Made by a program: the position numbers and the translations under genes
Assembly: GCA_964429245.1 (NCBI GenBank)
Contig: CAYSBE010000047.1
Span: forward strand, 1 to 18,715
Length of the DNA stretch: 18,715 nt
Source of the DNA: CAYSBE01 sp964429245
Lineage (GTDB): Bacteria; Bacteroidota; Bacteroidia; UKL13-3
Direction: 5' to 3'
Shown here: positions 7,312 to 14,322 of the stretch, in pieces
How the letters are laid out: every line of letters begins with the position of its first letter
How positions within the stretch are numbered: the stretch's first letter is position 1
Notes under the pieces: generated by a model
Databases searched by the model: none
What the model was told of the DNA's origin: nothing
Seen by the model: only the letters and a program-made list of their open reading frames with translations

Positions 7312-8328
7312 ATGTTAAAAGTGAAATTATCAAGAGAAATAAAAATAGGTGTTTTTGTTGCAGTCGGAGTTATCATTCTGATTATAGGATTTAATTTCCT
7401 TAAAGGGTTTCATCCGCTAAAGTTGTATACCCGTTATCATGCCGTATATAATAATGTGGGTGGTATCACACCAAGTACTCAAGTCAATATTAACGGACTA
7501 AAAATTGGGCAGGTCGAAAAAATTGCAATGCTTAAACCGGGCGATCCTAGTAAAATTTTGGTGTCCTTTATTGTATTAAGCGATGTAAAAATAGCCAAAG
7601 GTTCTGAAGCTTTTATAACGGCATCCGATTTATTAGGAACCAAAGTAATTGAGATATTTCTTGCTAATGGTGATATGTATTTGGCAAAAGATGATACGCT
7701 GGTTGGTAGGATAGAAGAATCGCTCTCAACGTCAATCAGTAAGATGGTGTCTCCATTAAAAGAAAAAAGTGAACAGGTTTTGGTTGCACTTGACCGTGTA
7801 TTAAATAGCATGAATGATGTATTTGATTCTACCGGAACGAGAAAACTTTCAAAAAGTGTAAATGATTTATCGGCAACCATCAATAACGTGAGAAACATCA
7901 CTGAAAGATTCGATAATTTATCAGCAAGCGAAAGTGAGCGAATCACACTAATGTTAACCAATCTGGAATCCATAACACGTAACTTGAAACAAAATAATGA
8001 AGTCATCACTTCATCGTTAAAAAACATCGATAAAATTACAGATTCGATTGCTGCTGCAGACTTAACACAAACCATCAATAATGTAAAAAATGTGATGGTA
8101 CAATTAACAGCGGCACTTCAAAATATTAATGAAGGGCACGGTACTCTGGGTAAATTGGCTCAAGATGATTCTTTATACATAAACTTAAATAACTCAAGCA
8201 GGGAGCTGTCCTTGTTATTAAAAGATATGCAAGAATATCCGGGCAGGTATGTGCACGTATCTGTTTTTGGAGGAAAGAAACAGGCCAAGGAAGCAGATAA
8301 AAAAAGACAGCAAGACAAAAGCAAATAG
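7312..8328 (+). CDS. mlaD: MlaD-family MCE lipid-transport protein
   Basis: The 338-residue protein starts with a short basic segment and one membrane helix (about 12-30, VFVAVGVIILIIGFNFL). A single MCE domain follows at about 38-115 (TRYHAVYNNVGGITPSTQVNINGLKIGQV, then the strand AFITASDLLGTKVIEIF). The rest is a long helical region at about 135-290 with repeated Asn/Ser/Ile heptad-like spacing (LSATINNVRNIT, LTNLESITRNL, INNVKNVMVQL). It ends with GTLGKLAQDDSLYINL, YPGRYVHVSVFG and a Lys-rich tail. MCE proteins form hexameric rings in the inner membrane that carry phospholipids across the periplasm; the helical part would form the needle or channel. The permease and ATPase partners (MlaE, MlaF) are not in the window. 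The subfamily symbol follows domain layout, not proven orthology. It sits 58 bases after the amidase. Confidence 0.9.
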   Translation: MLKVKLSREIKIGVFVAVGVIILIIGFNFLKGFHPLKLYTRYHAVYNNVGGITPSTQVNINGLKIGQVEKIAMLKPGDPSKILVSFIVLSDVKIAKGSEAFITASDLLGTKVIEIFLANGDMYLAKDDTLVGRIEESLSTSISKMVSPLKEKSEQVLVALDRVLNSMNDVFDSTGTRKLSKSVNDLSATINNVRNITERFDNLSASESERITLMLTNLESITRNLKQNNEVITSSLKNIDKITDSIAAADLTQTINNVKNVMVQLTAALQNINEGHGTLGKLAQDDSLYINLNNSSRELSLLLKDMQEYPGRYVHVSVFGGKKQAKEADKKRQQDKSK

Positions 8329-8346
8329 GTTAGTTTTGCTTGTCTT
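8312..8346. terminator. hairpin across the mlaD stop, between convergent genes
   Basis: AAGACAA-aa-GCAAA (8312-8325) pairs with TTTGCTTGTCTT (8335-8346), giving 12 pairs with a 2-base bulge and a 9-base loop that contains the mlaD stop codon. Convergent genes end on both sides. Reading the minus strand, a run of seven T (8305-8299) follows 6 bases past the stem, so it may terminate the lipoprotein-gene transcript inside the end of mlaD. No T-run follows on the plus strand. Confidence 0.4.
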
Positions 8347-8354
8347 AGAAACAT

Positions 8355-8900
8355 TTAATCATTGTCTTCCAAATCTTTTATCGCTTCATCAATCATCTTT
8401 TCAATGGTATCTTTGTCCTTTTCACTTAGTGATTTCTGCATTTTGGCTTGTTCCTTTAATTTCTTATAGATTGTTCTTTTGCGAGCTTCCAAAGCTACCC
8501 AAGTGATATAGCTATTTTGCTTGGTCTTGTATTGTTTTTCATCAATCACATCAATTTCAACCAATATCTGACTCATCACTTCTCGTGTTAATTGTTGAAA
8601 ACGTTCATTAAAATCTCCAATTGTACCATCAACTTGTCTTTCGCCTTTATAACTTTCACTCACATTTTTTATTTGAGTTTGCACGCTTGATGCAAGTCTT
8701 TGCTTGGCAGAAAGCATAGCCTTGTCTTTACTGGTTTCAAGGTTTATACTTTCACCGCTTGCAACAGCCCTCACGAAGCGTTTGTTGGTTTCATATTTAC
8801 TTCCTTTAAAAGGTGTTTTCACTTCGGTCATTCCATCAGGGGTACTTTTACATCCGGCAATTGTTGCAATTGCAAGGAAAATGATTGCATATTTTTTCAT
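8355..8900 (-). CDS. LPP20-like lipoprotein
   Basis: The 181-residue protein has a clear lipoprotein signal, MKKYAIIFLAIATIAGCKS, with lipid-modified Cys17. The pattern SGESINLETSKDKAMLSAKQRLAS (about 49-72) matches the G-x-S...A...A-L-x-x-A-R/K-x-x-L-A motif of the LPP20 superfamily, whose members are mostly of unknown function. A long helical region with many charged residues follows to the C-terminus (EKDKDTIEKMIDEAIKD). It should sit in the outer or inner membrane facing the periplasm. Its start lies 44 bases past the gldN stop with no clear promoter box, so it is probably the last gene of the rel–aspC–hldE–gldN run. Proximity to gldN makes a secretion or gliding accessory role possible, but nothing in the protein itself shows that. 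LPP20 membership is judged by pattern only. Confidence 0.72.
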   Translation of the reverse strand: MKKYAIIFLAIATIAGCKSTPDGMTEVKTPFKGSKYETNKRFVRAVASGESINLETSKDKAMLSAKQRLASSVQTQIKNVSESYKGERQVDGTIGDFNERFQQLTREVMSQILVEIDVIDEKQYKTKQNSYITWVALEARKRTIYKKLKEQAKMQKSLSEKDKDTIEKMIDEAIKDLEDND

Positions 8901-8944
8901 AAAGTTTGTTATTTATAAGTTTTAAGAAAATATCGTACCAAAAT

Positions 8945-9745
8945 TTAGTGTTCGTTAAAATCAGATTCAGCGGCTTGTTGCTCACTTTTTTTTCTTTCGG
9001 CTTCAATGAGTGCAAACAGTCCGTTTCTTTTTACTTCAGGATCGTTTAGAATACTGATGTCGTTGGCATTTGATTCTTTAATAACGAAACTATGAAATCG
9101 TCTCTGCTCAAACCAATCAAAAAATGTAAGTTGCGAGCGATCATTGCTAGGATTAAATACTTTGTAATTGACAAGAATTTTTCGGGCATCTTGTTCAGAT
9201 TTGCGGTCATAATATGCAATCCAGCAATAGGGTTGCATGCCTAAGTCAATACCGGCAACTTTTTCATGATACAAGGGGGCAATGCCAACTATTTGTACTT
9301 TTTGCACACCATGTTTTTCATCAAAATACCATTCTTCCATCAGCATTAGTTGTGTGATGCGTTCGGCAGGGTCAAAGCGTGTAATCACCGTATCAACTTT
9401 GGTTATCGAAGGATCATCAGGATCAATTGGTGTTTCTACAAAATCTGTATCATTTCCTTTTTTACTAAGTTTTTCAATGCCTATGTTTCGATTCAATGAG
9501 TCACTGGAGAAGGCCAATATTTCACCATTCATTAGGTGTTTATGAAGGATTAATACAATATTGCTTTTGGGCCATGTGGCCACTTTATTGTACTTTTCTT
9601 CCAAGTCAATAATTCTCCAAACCCTTTTTGATACCAAGTAGTTTGACTCCCTTAACACAGGAGGAGGGATGACAGGTGCCTGCGCAACAGCGAAGGTTTT
9701 GGTAATCAAGTAAAAGATTATGAATATGAAAAATTTATGACTCAT
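8945..9745 (-). CDS. gldN: type IX secretion / gliding motility protein GldN (PorN)
   Basis: The 266-residue protein has a signal peptide (KFFIFIIFYLITKTFAVAQA, cleaved near residue 22) and the GldN pattern throughout. RVWRIIDLEEKYNKV begins the mature domain; ITQLMLMEEWYFDEKHGVQKVQIVGIAPLY is central; WIAYYDRKSEQDARKILVNYKVFN and TFFDWFEQRRFHSFVIKESN lie near the end. GldN is periplasmic and partners with the lipoprotein GldK/PorK in the ring of the type IX secretion system, which exports CTD-tagged proteins and, in gliding species, adhesins. It is somewhat shorter than the GldN proteins I know (about 300-360 residues). It begins 3 bases after the hldE stop, so it is clearly co-transcribed. 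GldK, GldL and GldM are not adjacent, which is unusual for this gene. It could be the main GldN moved away from its cluster or a second copy. Confidence 0.9.
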   Translation of the reverse strand: MSHKFFIFIIFYLITKTFAVAQAPVIPPPVLRESNYLVSKRVWRIIDLEEKYNKVATWPKSNIVLILHKHLMNGEILAFSSDSLNRNIGIEKLSKKGNDTDFVETPIDPDDPSITKVDTVITRFDPAERITQLMLMEEWYFDEKHGVQKVQIVGIAPLYHEKVAGIDLGMQPYCWIAYYDRKSEQDARKILVNYKVFNPSNDRSQLTFFDWFEQRRFHSFVIKESNANDISILNDPEVKRNGLFALIEAERKKSEQQAAESDFNEH

Positions 9746-9748
9746 TAA

Positions 9749-10726
9749 TTATAAGATATTCAAGTCGGTTATTTCTTGCTGAAGTTTGAGCTTATTGATG
9801 GGAACTACACCTACTTCTTCACAAACAATTCCACCTGCTAAATTTGCAATGGCAGCAATTTTATCCGGATGCATTTTTAAGGCAAAGCACAGTGCAGCAA
9901 CGCTGATTACCGTATCACCTGCTCCACTCACATCTGCAATTTGGCGAAAGTGAGCGGGGATATAATGAAACTTTTTACCATCGGTCATCATTACACCCTT
10001 TTCACTCATGGTTACCATTGCATGCTTAAGCTTTAGGTTATTCATCATGTTTGTAATGGAGTGTTCAAATGTTGGCTTATCGTCTTCATCAAATTCTATT
10101 TTCAAGCCATCTTTCAGTTCTTTTAAGTTTGGTTTAAACAAATCTGCTCCGATAAAATAATTGAAATTTCGTTTCTTGGGATCTACCACTACAGGGATAC
10201 CTTTTTCTTTGGCTTTTTCAATTATTTGTAGAATGTTTTTTTGTGTAAGCACTCCTTTATCATAATCTTCAAATATGAGTGCATCTGAATGATTAATTAA
10301 TTGAGTAATTCTTGACACAAGCTCATTGCTTTCATCAACAGTTATTGAATGTGTGTCTTCCGTATCAATTCGCAGCATTTGTGTTGCTTGTGATATGATA
10401 CGTAATTTAACGGTAGTCGTTCTGTCATCAGATCTCACAATACCGCGCGTGTCTACCTTATTTTGCTTAAAAAGTTCAATAAGTTCATCACCTTCTTTAT
10501 CGTTTCCCACAACACTACATACAATTGGCTGAGCTCCAAGAGCGACCAAATTCATGGCCACATTTGCAGCTCCACCTAATCTGCTTTCTTTGGTCTCTAC
10601 AGCTACAACCGGAACAGGAGCTTCGGGTGAAATACGTTCTACTTTTCCAAAGTAATAGGCATCAATCATCACATCTCCTACAACCAGAATTTTTAAGCCT
10701 TCAAATTGAGTTATTAAGTTATTCAT
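9749..10726 (-). CDS. hldA: D-glycero-beta-D-manno-heptose-7-phosphate kinase (HldE domain I, PfkB fold)
   Basis: The 325-residue protein has the RfaE/HldE kinase signatures: LVVGDVMIDAYYFGKVERISPEAPVPV (14-40, of which RISPEAPVPV is diagnostic for this branch of the PfkB family), GGAANVAMNLVALG (51-64), FEDYDKGVLT (152-161), VVDPKKRNF (180-188), FKPNLKE (197-203) and DVSGAGDTV (265-273) with catalytic Asp271. It phosphorylates D-beta-D-heptose-7-phosphate at O1 for ADP-heptose and LPS core synthesis in the cytoplasm. The cytidylyltransferase-like domain II of bifunctional HldE is absent, so the adenylyltransferase must be a separate gene. The start ATG overlaps the aminotransferase stop (ATGA), which implies coupled translation, and gldN follows after 3 bases. 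A different sugar-phosphate substrate cannot be excluded. Confidence 0.9.
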   Translation of the reverse strand: MNNLITQFEGLKILVVGDVMIDAYYFGKVERISPEAPVPVVAVETKESRLGGAANVAMNLVALGAQPIVCSVVGNDKEGDELIELFKQNKVDTRGIVRSDDRTTTVKLRIISQATQMLRIDTEDTHSITVDESNELVSRITQLINHSDALIFEDYDKGVLTQKNILQIIEKAKEKGIPVVVDPKKRNFNYFIGADLFKPNLKELKDGLKIEFDEDDKPTFEHSITNMMNNLKLKHAMVTMSEKGVMMTDGKKFHYIPAHFRQIADVSGAGDTVISVAALCFALKMHPDKIAAIANLAGGIVCEEVGVVPINKLKLQQEITDLNIL

Positions 10727-11922
10727 TCAGTTAGTTTTTCTAATGCGTTTTTTATGCGACTCATCGCTTCTGTTAATTTTTCATTGCTAGTAGCAAATGA
10801 TATTCGTACACATTTGGGCGCTCCAAATGCTTCTCCGGTAACCATAGAAACATGTGCTTCATGCAACAAGTACATGCAAAGATCCGTTGCATTGTTAATT
10901 TGATATGATTGAAATGACTTCCCAAAATAATGGCTGATATCAGGAAATGCATAAAATGCGCCTTCAGGAATATTGCATTTAAGTCCTTCCATCTTCTTAA
11001 GTGCACCAATCACAAGATCTCTTCTTTCTTTGTAAGCTTTGCACATGATTATTGTTGGTTCTATGGGGCCATTTAGTGCAGCTACCGAGGCATGTTGCGC
11101 AATACTGTTGGTACCTGAGGTGAATTGCCCTTGTATTTTTTCACAGGCAGCAGCAAGCGCAGCATTGGTAGCAATGTAGCCAATTCTCCAGCCGGTCATG
11201 GCAAAACCTTTACTCATCCCATTCACAATGGTAACTTGATCTTTCATTCCATCAATTTCTGCAATGCTAACGTGTTTGTTGTTGAAATTGATGTATTCGT
11301 ATATTTCATCAGATATCACATGTATTTGGGAATACTTCTTGAATACCGCTGCGAATCGCAATAATTCATCTTTGCTGTATACCGAACCTGTGGGGTTGCA
11401 CGGAGACGAAAAAATGAATGCTTTGGTTTTTGAGGTAATTGCAGCTTCCAGCTGTTCATCTGTTATTTTATAATCCTGATCCACATTGGCATGAATAAAA
11501 ACAGGATTGCCACCCGCCAGTTTTACCATTTCGCTATAACTTACCCAATACGGAGTTGGAATAATTACTTCATCTCCTTCATCAATCAACGCCATAAATA
11601 CATTCATGATGGACTGTTTAGCTCCAGTAGATACAACAATATTCTCAACTGAATAAGTCAGTCCATTATCGCGCTTAAATTTATCGCAAATGGCTTTTCG
11701 TAATTCCGGAATACCGGCAACCGGGGTGTAAAACGTCATTCCCTTATTTAGCGCATCTACAGCAGCGTCTTTAATATGTTGAGGTGTTTGAAAATCCGGT
11801 TCCCCAAGACTAAGGCTTATCACGTCATAGCCCTGCGCCATTAATTCCCTTGAAAGTTTTGCCATTGCTATGGTTTGGGGCTCGTTTATACGATGCGTTC
11901 TATCGGCAAGTTTAAAATTCAT
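10723..11922 (-). CDS. class I pyridoxal-phosphate aminotransferase (aspartate aminotransferase type)
   Basis: This 399-residue cytoplasmic enzyme has the fold-type I aminotransferase landmarks: LSLGEPDFQTPQHI (37-50), YTPVAGIPELR (65-75), STGAKQSI (98-105), PTPYWVSY (122-129), SSPCNPTG (172-179), SDEIYEY (204-210) with Asp205 for the pyridine nitrogen, NGMSKGFAMTGWRIGY (234-249) with the PLP lysine at 238, and a C-terminal ARG-binding region with CVRISFA. It belongs to subgroup I-gamma, like thermophilic and Rhizobium aspartate aminotransferases; related members use other amino donors or prephenate, so substrate is not certain. It lies 33 bases after the rel gene and overlaps the heptose kinase gene by 4 bases. 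The overlap and same-strand packing place it in the rel–hldE–gldN transcription unit. Confidence 0.94.
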   Translation of the reverse strand: MNFKLADRTHRINEPQTIAMAKLSRELMAQGYDVISLSLGEPDFQTPQHIKDAAVDALNKGMTFYTPVAGIPELRKAICDKFKRDNGLTYSVENIVVSTGAKQSIMNVFMALIDEGDEVIIPTPYWVSYSEMVKLAGGNPVFIHANVDQDYKITDEQLEAAITSKTKAFIFSSPCNPTGSVYSKDELLRFAAVFKKYSQIHVISDEIYEYINFNNKHVSIAEIDGMKDQVTIVNGMSKGFAMTGWRIGYIATNAALAAACEKIQGQFTSGTNSIAQHASVAALNGPIEPTIIMCKAYKERRDLVIGALKKMEGLKCNIPEGAFYAFPDISHYFGKSFQSYQINNATDLCMYLLHEAHVSMVTGEAFGAPKCVRISFATSNEKLTEAMSRIKNALEKLTE

Positions 11923-11955
11923 TGCTGCGAATATATTTATTATATGGTAGGGAGT

Positions 11956-14211
11956 TTAGGTAAGTTTTAAGTTAACAGCGGTAGAGGCATCTTCTCGTTT
12001 TACTTTTATTAAAGGACTTGAAGATTTTATCTTATTCATCAGGTCTTCTAGGTGAGATGTATTCTGAACCTCCAGTTCAATAAGTCCTTCAAATGAGCCT
12101 TCCATCGATCGAAAGTTGATTCCATGCATATTTATTTGAAGCTCCTTTGAAATAATATCGGTAATTGTACTCACAATACCTACACTATCAATACCACTTA
12201 CCCTAATATTGGTTATAAATGAACGGGTTTCGGCATTTTGTGCTGCCCATTTTGCACGAATGATTCGGTATCCGTAGTTTGACATCAATCCAATTGCATT
12301 TGGACAGTTGGTTCGGTGTATCTTGATACCTTCTCCAACGGTTACGAAACCGAAGATTTCGTCACCCGGAATTGGGTTGCAGCATTTGGCATATGTATAC
12401 GGAAGGTCAATATCTTCACTTAGGATAACTCCATCTGTAGGTTTAGCTTTTTTACTTTTGCTAAATGATTGTGCTGTTTTGGTTCTTGACTCTGTAAGCG
12501 TTTTTGCTTTTTGTGCTTTTGCTTCAGTCAGTAAATCTTTTATGTTTAACTTGGTTTTATCGAGCTTGCCAATAGCTAGTTGGTCATATAAGTCTGATAC
12601 CGTTGGAAGCTGCAATGCATATATCAAATCGTTTAGATGATCACTGTTAAATGCAATTTTTTCAGAATTAAATTTACGTTCCAGCATTTCTTTGCCCATC
12701 ACAGCCGAACGCATTTTTTCTTGCTTAAAATAGTCCCTAATCTTTGATTTGGCCTTAGCTGTGATAACAAAATTTAGCCATTCTTCTTTTGGTGTTTGTT
12801 TGTTTGATGTGATGATTTCAACTTGGTCTCCATTGGATAGTTTGTGGGAGATAGGAACAAGTTTGTTGTTAACCTTTCCACCTATACACAATGAACCTAA
12901 ATCTGAGTGAATGTCATAGGCAAAATCAACAATAGTTGAGCCATTTGGCATTTTTCTGAGTTCACCTTTGGGGGTAAAAAGAAATATTTCATCAGTGTAT
13001 AGGTTAAGCTTAAAATCATCTAGAAAGTCTAAGGCATTTGATTCGGAGTTTTCTAATATCTCTCTTACAATAGTTAACCATTCTTCCAAAGCTGCATCTG
13101 ATGAAGGTTGACCGCCTTTCTCTTTATATTTCCAGTGTGCAGCATATCCTTTCTCCGCAATTTCATCCATGCGCTTGCTACGTATTTGCACTTCCACCCA
13201 TTGCCCTTTTGGCCCCATTACTGTAGTGTGAAGCGATTCATATCCATTTGATTTAGGCGTTGAAATCCAATCGCGCAAACGGTCAGGGTTTGGTTTGTAA
13301 TAATCAGTTACGATGGAGTAGGCATTCCAGCAATCGGATTTCTCATTTTCATAATCACTGTCGATAATGATTCTGATGGCAAACAAGTCATACACTTCTT
13401 CAAAAGGTACATTTTGCGTTCGCATCTTATTTAATATGGAGTGAATGGATTTTGGTCGGCCTTTTATTTCAAATTTCAATCCTTCCTGAGTCAATGATTC
13501 AATAATGGGAACACAAAAACTTTTTATATATCGGTTTCGTTGCGATTTCGTTTCCTGAAGCTTATTTTTAACAAAATTATATTTTTCAGGTTCAAGGTAT
13601 TTTGTAGCCAAATCTTCCAATTCTGTTTTGATAGCGTACAATCCTAGTCTGTGGGCCAGCGGAGCGTAAACATAATGTGTTTCAGATGCAATTTTTAGCT
13701 GCGATTTAGGCGACATGTGCTCAAGGGTGCGCATGTTGTGCAACCTGTCGGCAAGTTTTATTAAGATAACACGTACATCATCACTCAAGGTAAGCAGCAT
13801 TTTCTTAAAATTTTCTGCCTGCATGGATTTGTCCTGCTGATCAAATACTCCAGAAATTTTTGTAAGGCCATCAATGATAGATGCAGTTTTTACGCTGAAA
13901 TTGTGCTTTATATCTTCTAAAGTAATATGTGTATCCTCAACAGTATCATGAAGGAGAGCACAAATTATGGATGTTGCTCCTAGGCCAATTTCTTCTGTGC
14001 AAATTTGAGCTACTGCTAATGGGTGAAGAATGTATGGCTCCCCCGATTTTCTACGCATATTTTTATGCGCATCCAACGCCATTTCAAAAGCTTTTCTTAT
14101 TTCTTTTTTGTCTCCACGGTCTAGGGTACGCCTGCTCGACTTCAACAAACTTCGGTAAGCCTTTACTATTTCCTTATTTTCTTTTTCGATATCAAATTGA
14201 ATTTCATTCAT
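11956..14211 (-). CDS. rel: bifunctional (p)ppGpp synthetase/hydrolase (Rel/SpoT)
   Basis: The 751-residue protein has the full RSH layout. The HD hydrolase domain (about 45-195) contains HPLAVA, ALLHDTVEDT (His88-Asp89) and LADRLHNMRTL. The synthetase domain (about 250-365) has YDLFAIRI, STPKSNGYESLHTTV and EVQIRSKRMDEIAEKG with the catalytic Glu340. A TGS domain follows at about 403-468 and an ACT domain at the C-terminus (from about 675, FITNIRVSGIDSVGIV). Intact HD residues indicate hydrolysis as well as synthesis of the alarmone that controls the stringent response. The motif that is RXKD in bifunctional enzymes reads RLRD (311-314), still basic, unlike the acidic EXDD of synthesis-only RelA. 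The ATG at 14211 is followed by a normal N-terminus. Four closely packed genes follow it, so it may lead a five-gene operon. The divergent permease is 111 bases away; only one-mismatch promoter boxes (14221-14228, 14240-14247) are seen. Confidence 0.96.
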   Translation of the reverse strand: MNEIQFDIEKENKEIVKAYRSLLKSSRRTLDRGDKKEIRKAFEMALDAHKNMRRKSGEPYILHPLAVAQICTEEIGLGATSIICALLHDTVEDTHITLEDIKHNFSVKTASIIDGLTKISGVFDQQDKSMQAENFKKMLLTLSDDVRVILIKLADRLHNMRTLEHMSPKSQLKIASETHYVYAPLAHRLGLYAIKTELEDLATKYLEPEKYNFVKNKLQETKSQRNRYIKSFCVPIIESLTQEGLKFEIKGRPKSIHSILNKMRTQNVPFEEVYDLFAIRIIIDSDYENEKSDCWNAYSIVTDYYKPNPDRLRDWISTPKSNGYESLHTTVMGPKGQWVEVQIRSKRMDEIAEKGYAAHWKYKEKGGQPSSDAALEEWLTIVREILENSESNALDFLDDFKLNLYTDEIFLFTPKGELRKMPNGSTIVDFAYDIHSDLGSLCIGGKVNNKLVPISHKLSNGDQVEIITSNKQTPKEEWLNFVITAKAKSKIRDYFKQEKMRSAVMGKEMLERKFNSEKIAFNSDHLNDLIYALQLPTVSDLYDQLAIGKLDKTKLNIKDLLTEAKAQKAKTLTESRTKTAQSFSKSKKAKPTDGVILSEDIDLPYTYAKCCNPIPGDEIFGFVTVGEGIKIHRTNCPNAIGLMSNYGYRIIRAKWAAQNAETRSFITNIRVSGIDSVGIVSTITDIISKELQINMHGINFRSMEGSFEGLIELEVQNTSHLEDLMNKIKSSSPLIKVKREDASTAVNLKLT

Positions 14212-14268
14212 ATGGTGTCACAAAATAACGAAATTGTAGCAAAATAAATTTTCACTTTAATTTACAAA

Positions 14269-14300
14269 TTGTTAATCAAATTGAATAAAACATATATTAG
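14269..14300 (+). promoter_or_regulatory. candidate promoter for the amino-acid permease
   Basis: TTG at 14269-14271 and TATATTAG at 14293-14300 (7 of 8 to TAnnTTTG) are 21 bases apart, the normal spacing of Bacteroidota -33 and -7 boxes. The predicted start near 14306 leaves a leader of about 17 bases before the ATG at 14323 and rules out the TTG at 14269 as a start codon. Confidence 0.38.
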
Positions 14301-14322
14301 CAATCACAAAACTGAAATTTTT

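Noticed and set aside
7479..8078. A 199-codon minus-strand open frame inside mlaD
   Set aside because: It is antisense to the MCE domain and helical region; its Ser/Phe/Leu-rich sequence mirrors the AT-rich sense codons and shows no family pattern.
14269..14322. An 18-residue N-terminal extension of the permease from a TTG codon
   Set aside because: The ATG at 14323 gives the normal APC N-terminus and a plausible promoter overlaps the extension.
14212..14322. A possible regulatory RNA or operator between rel and the permease (CAAATTG occurs twice)
   Set aside because: The two 7-base copies are AT-rich and expected by chance; no hairpin with a T-run was seen.
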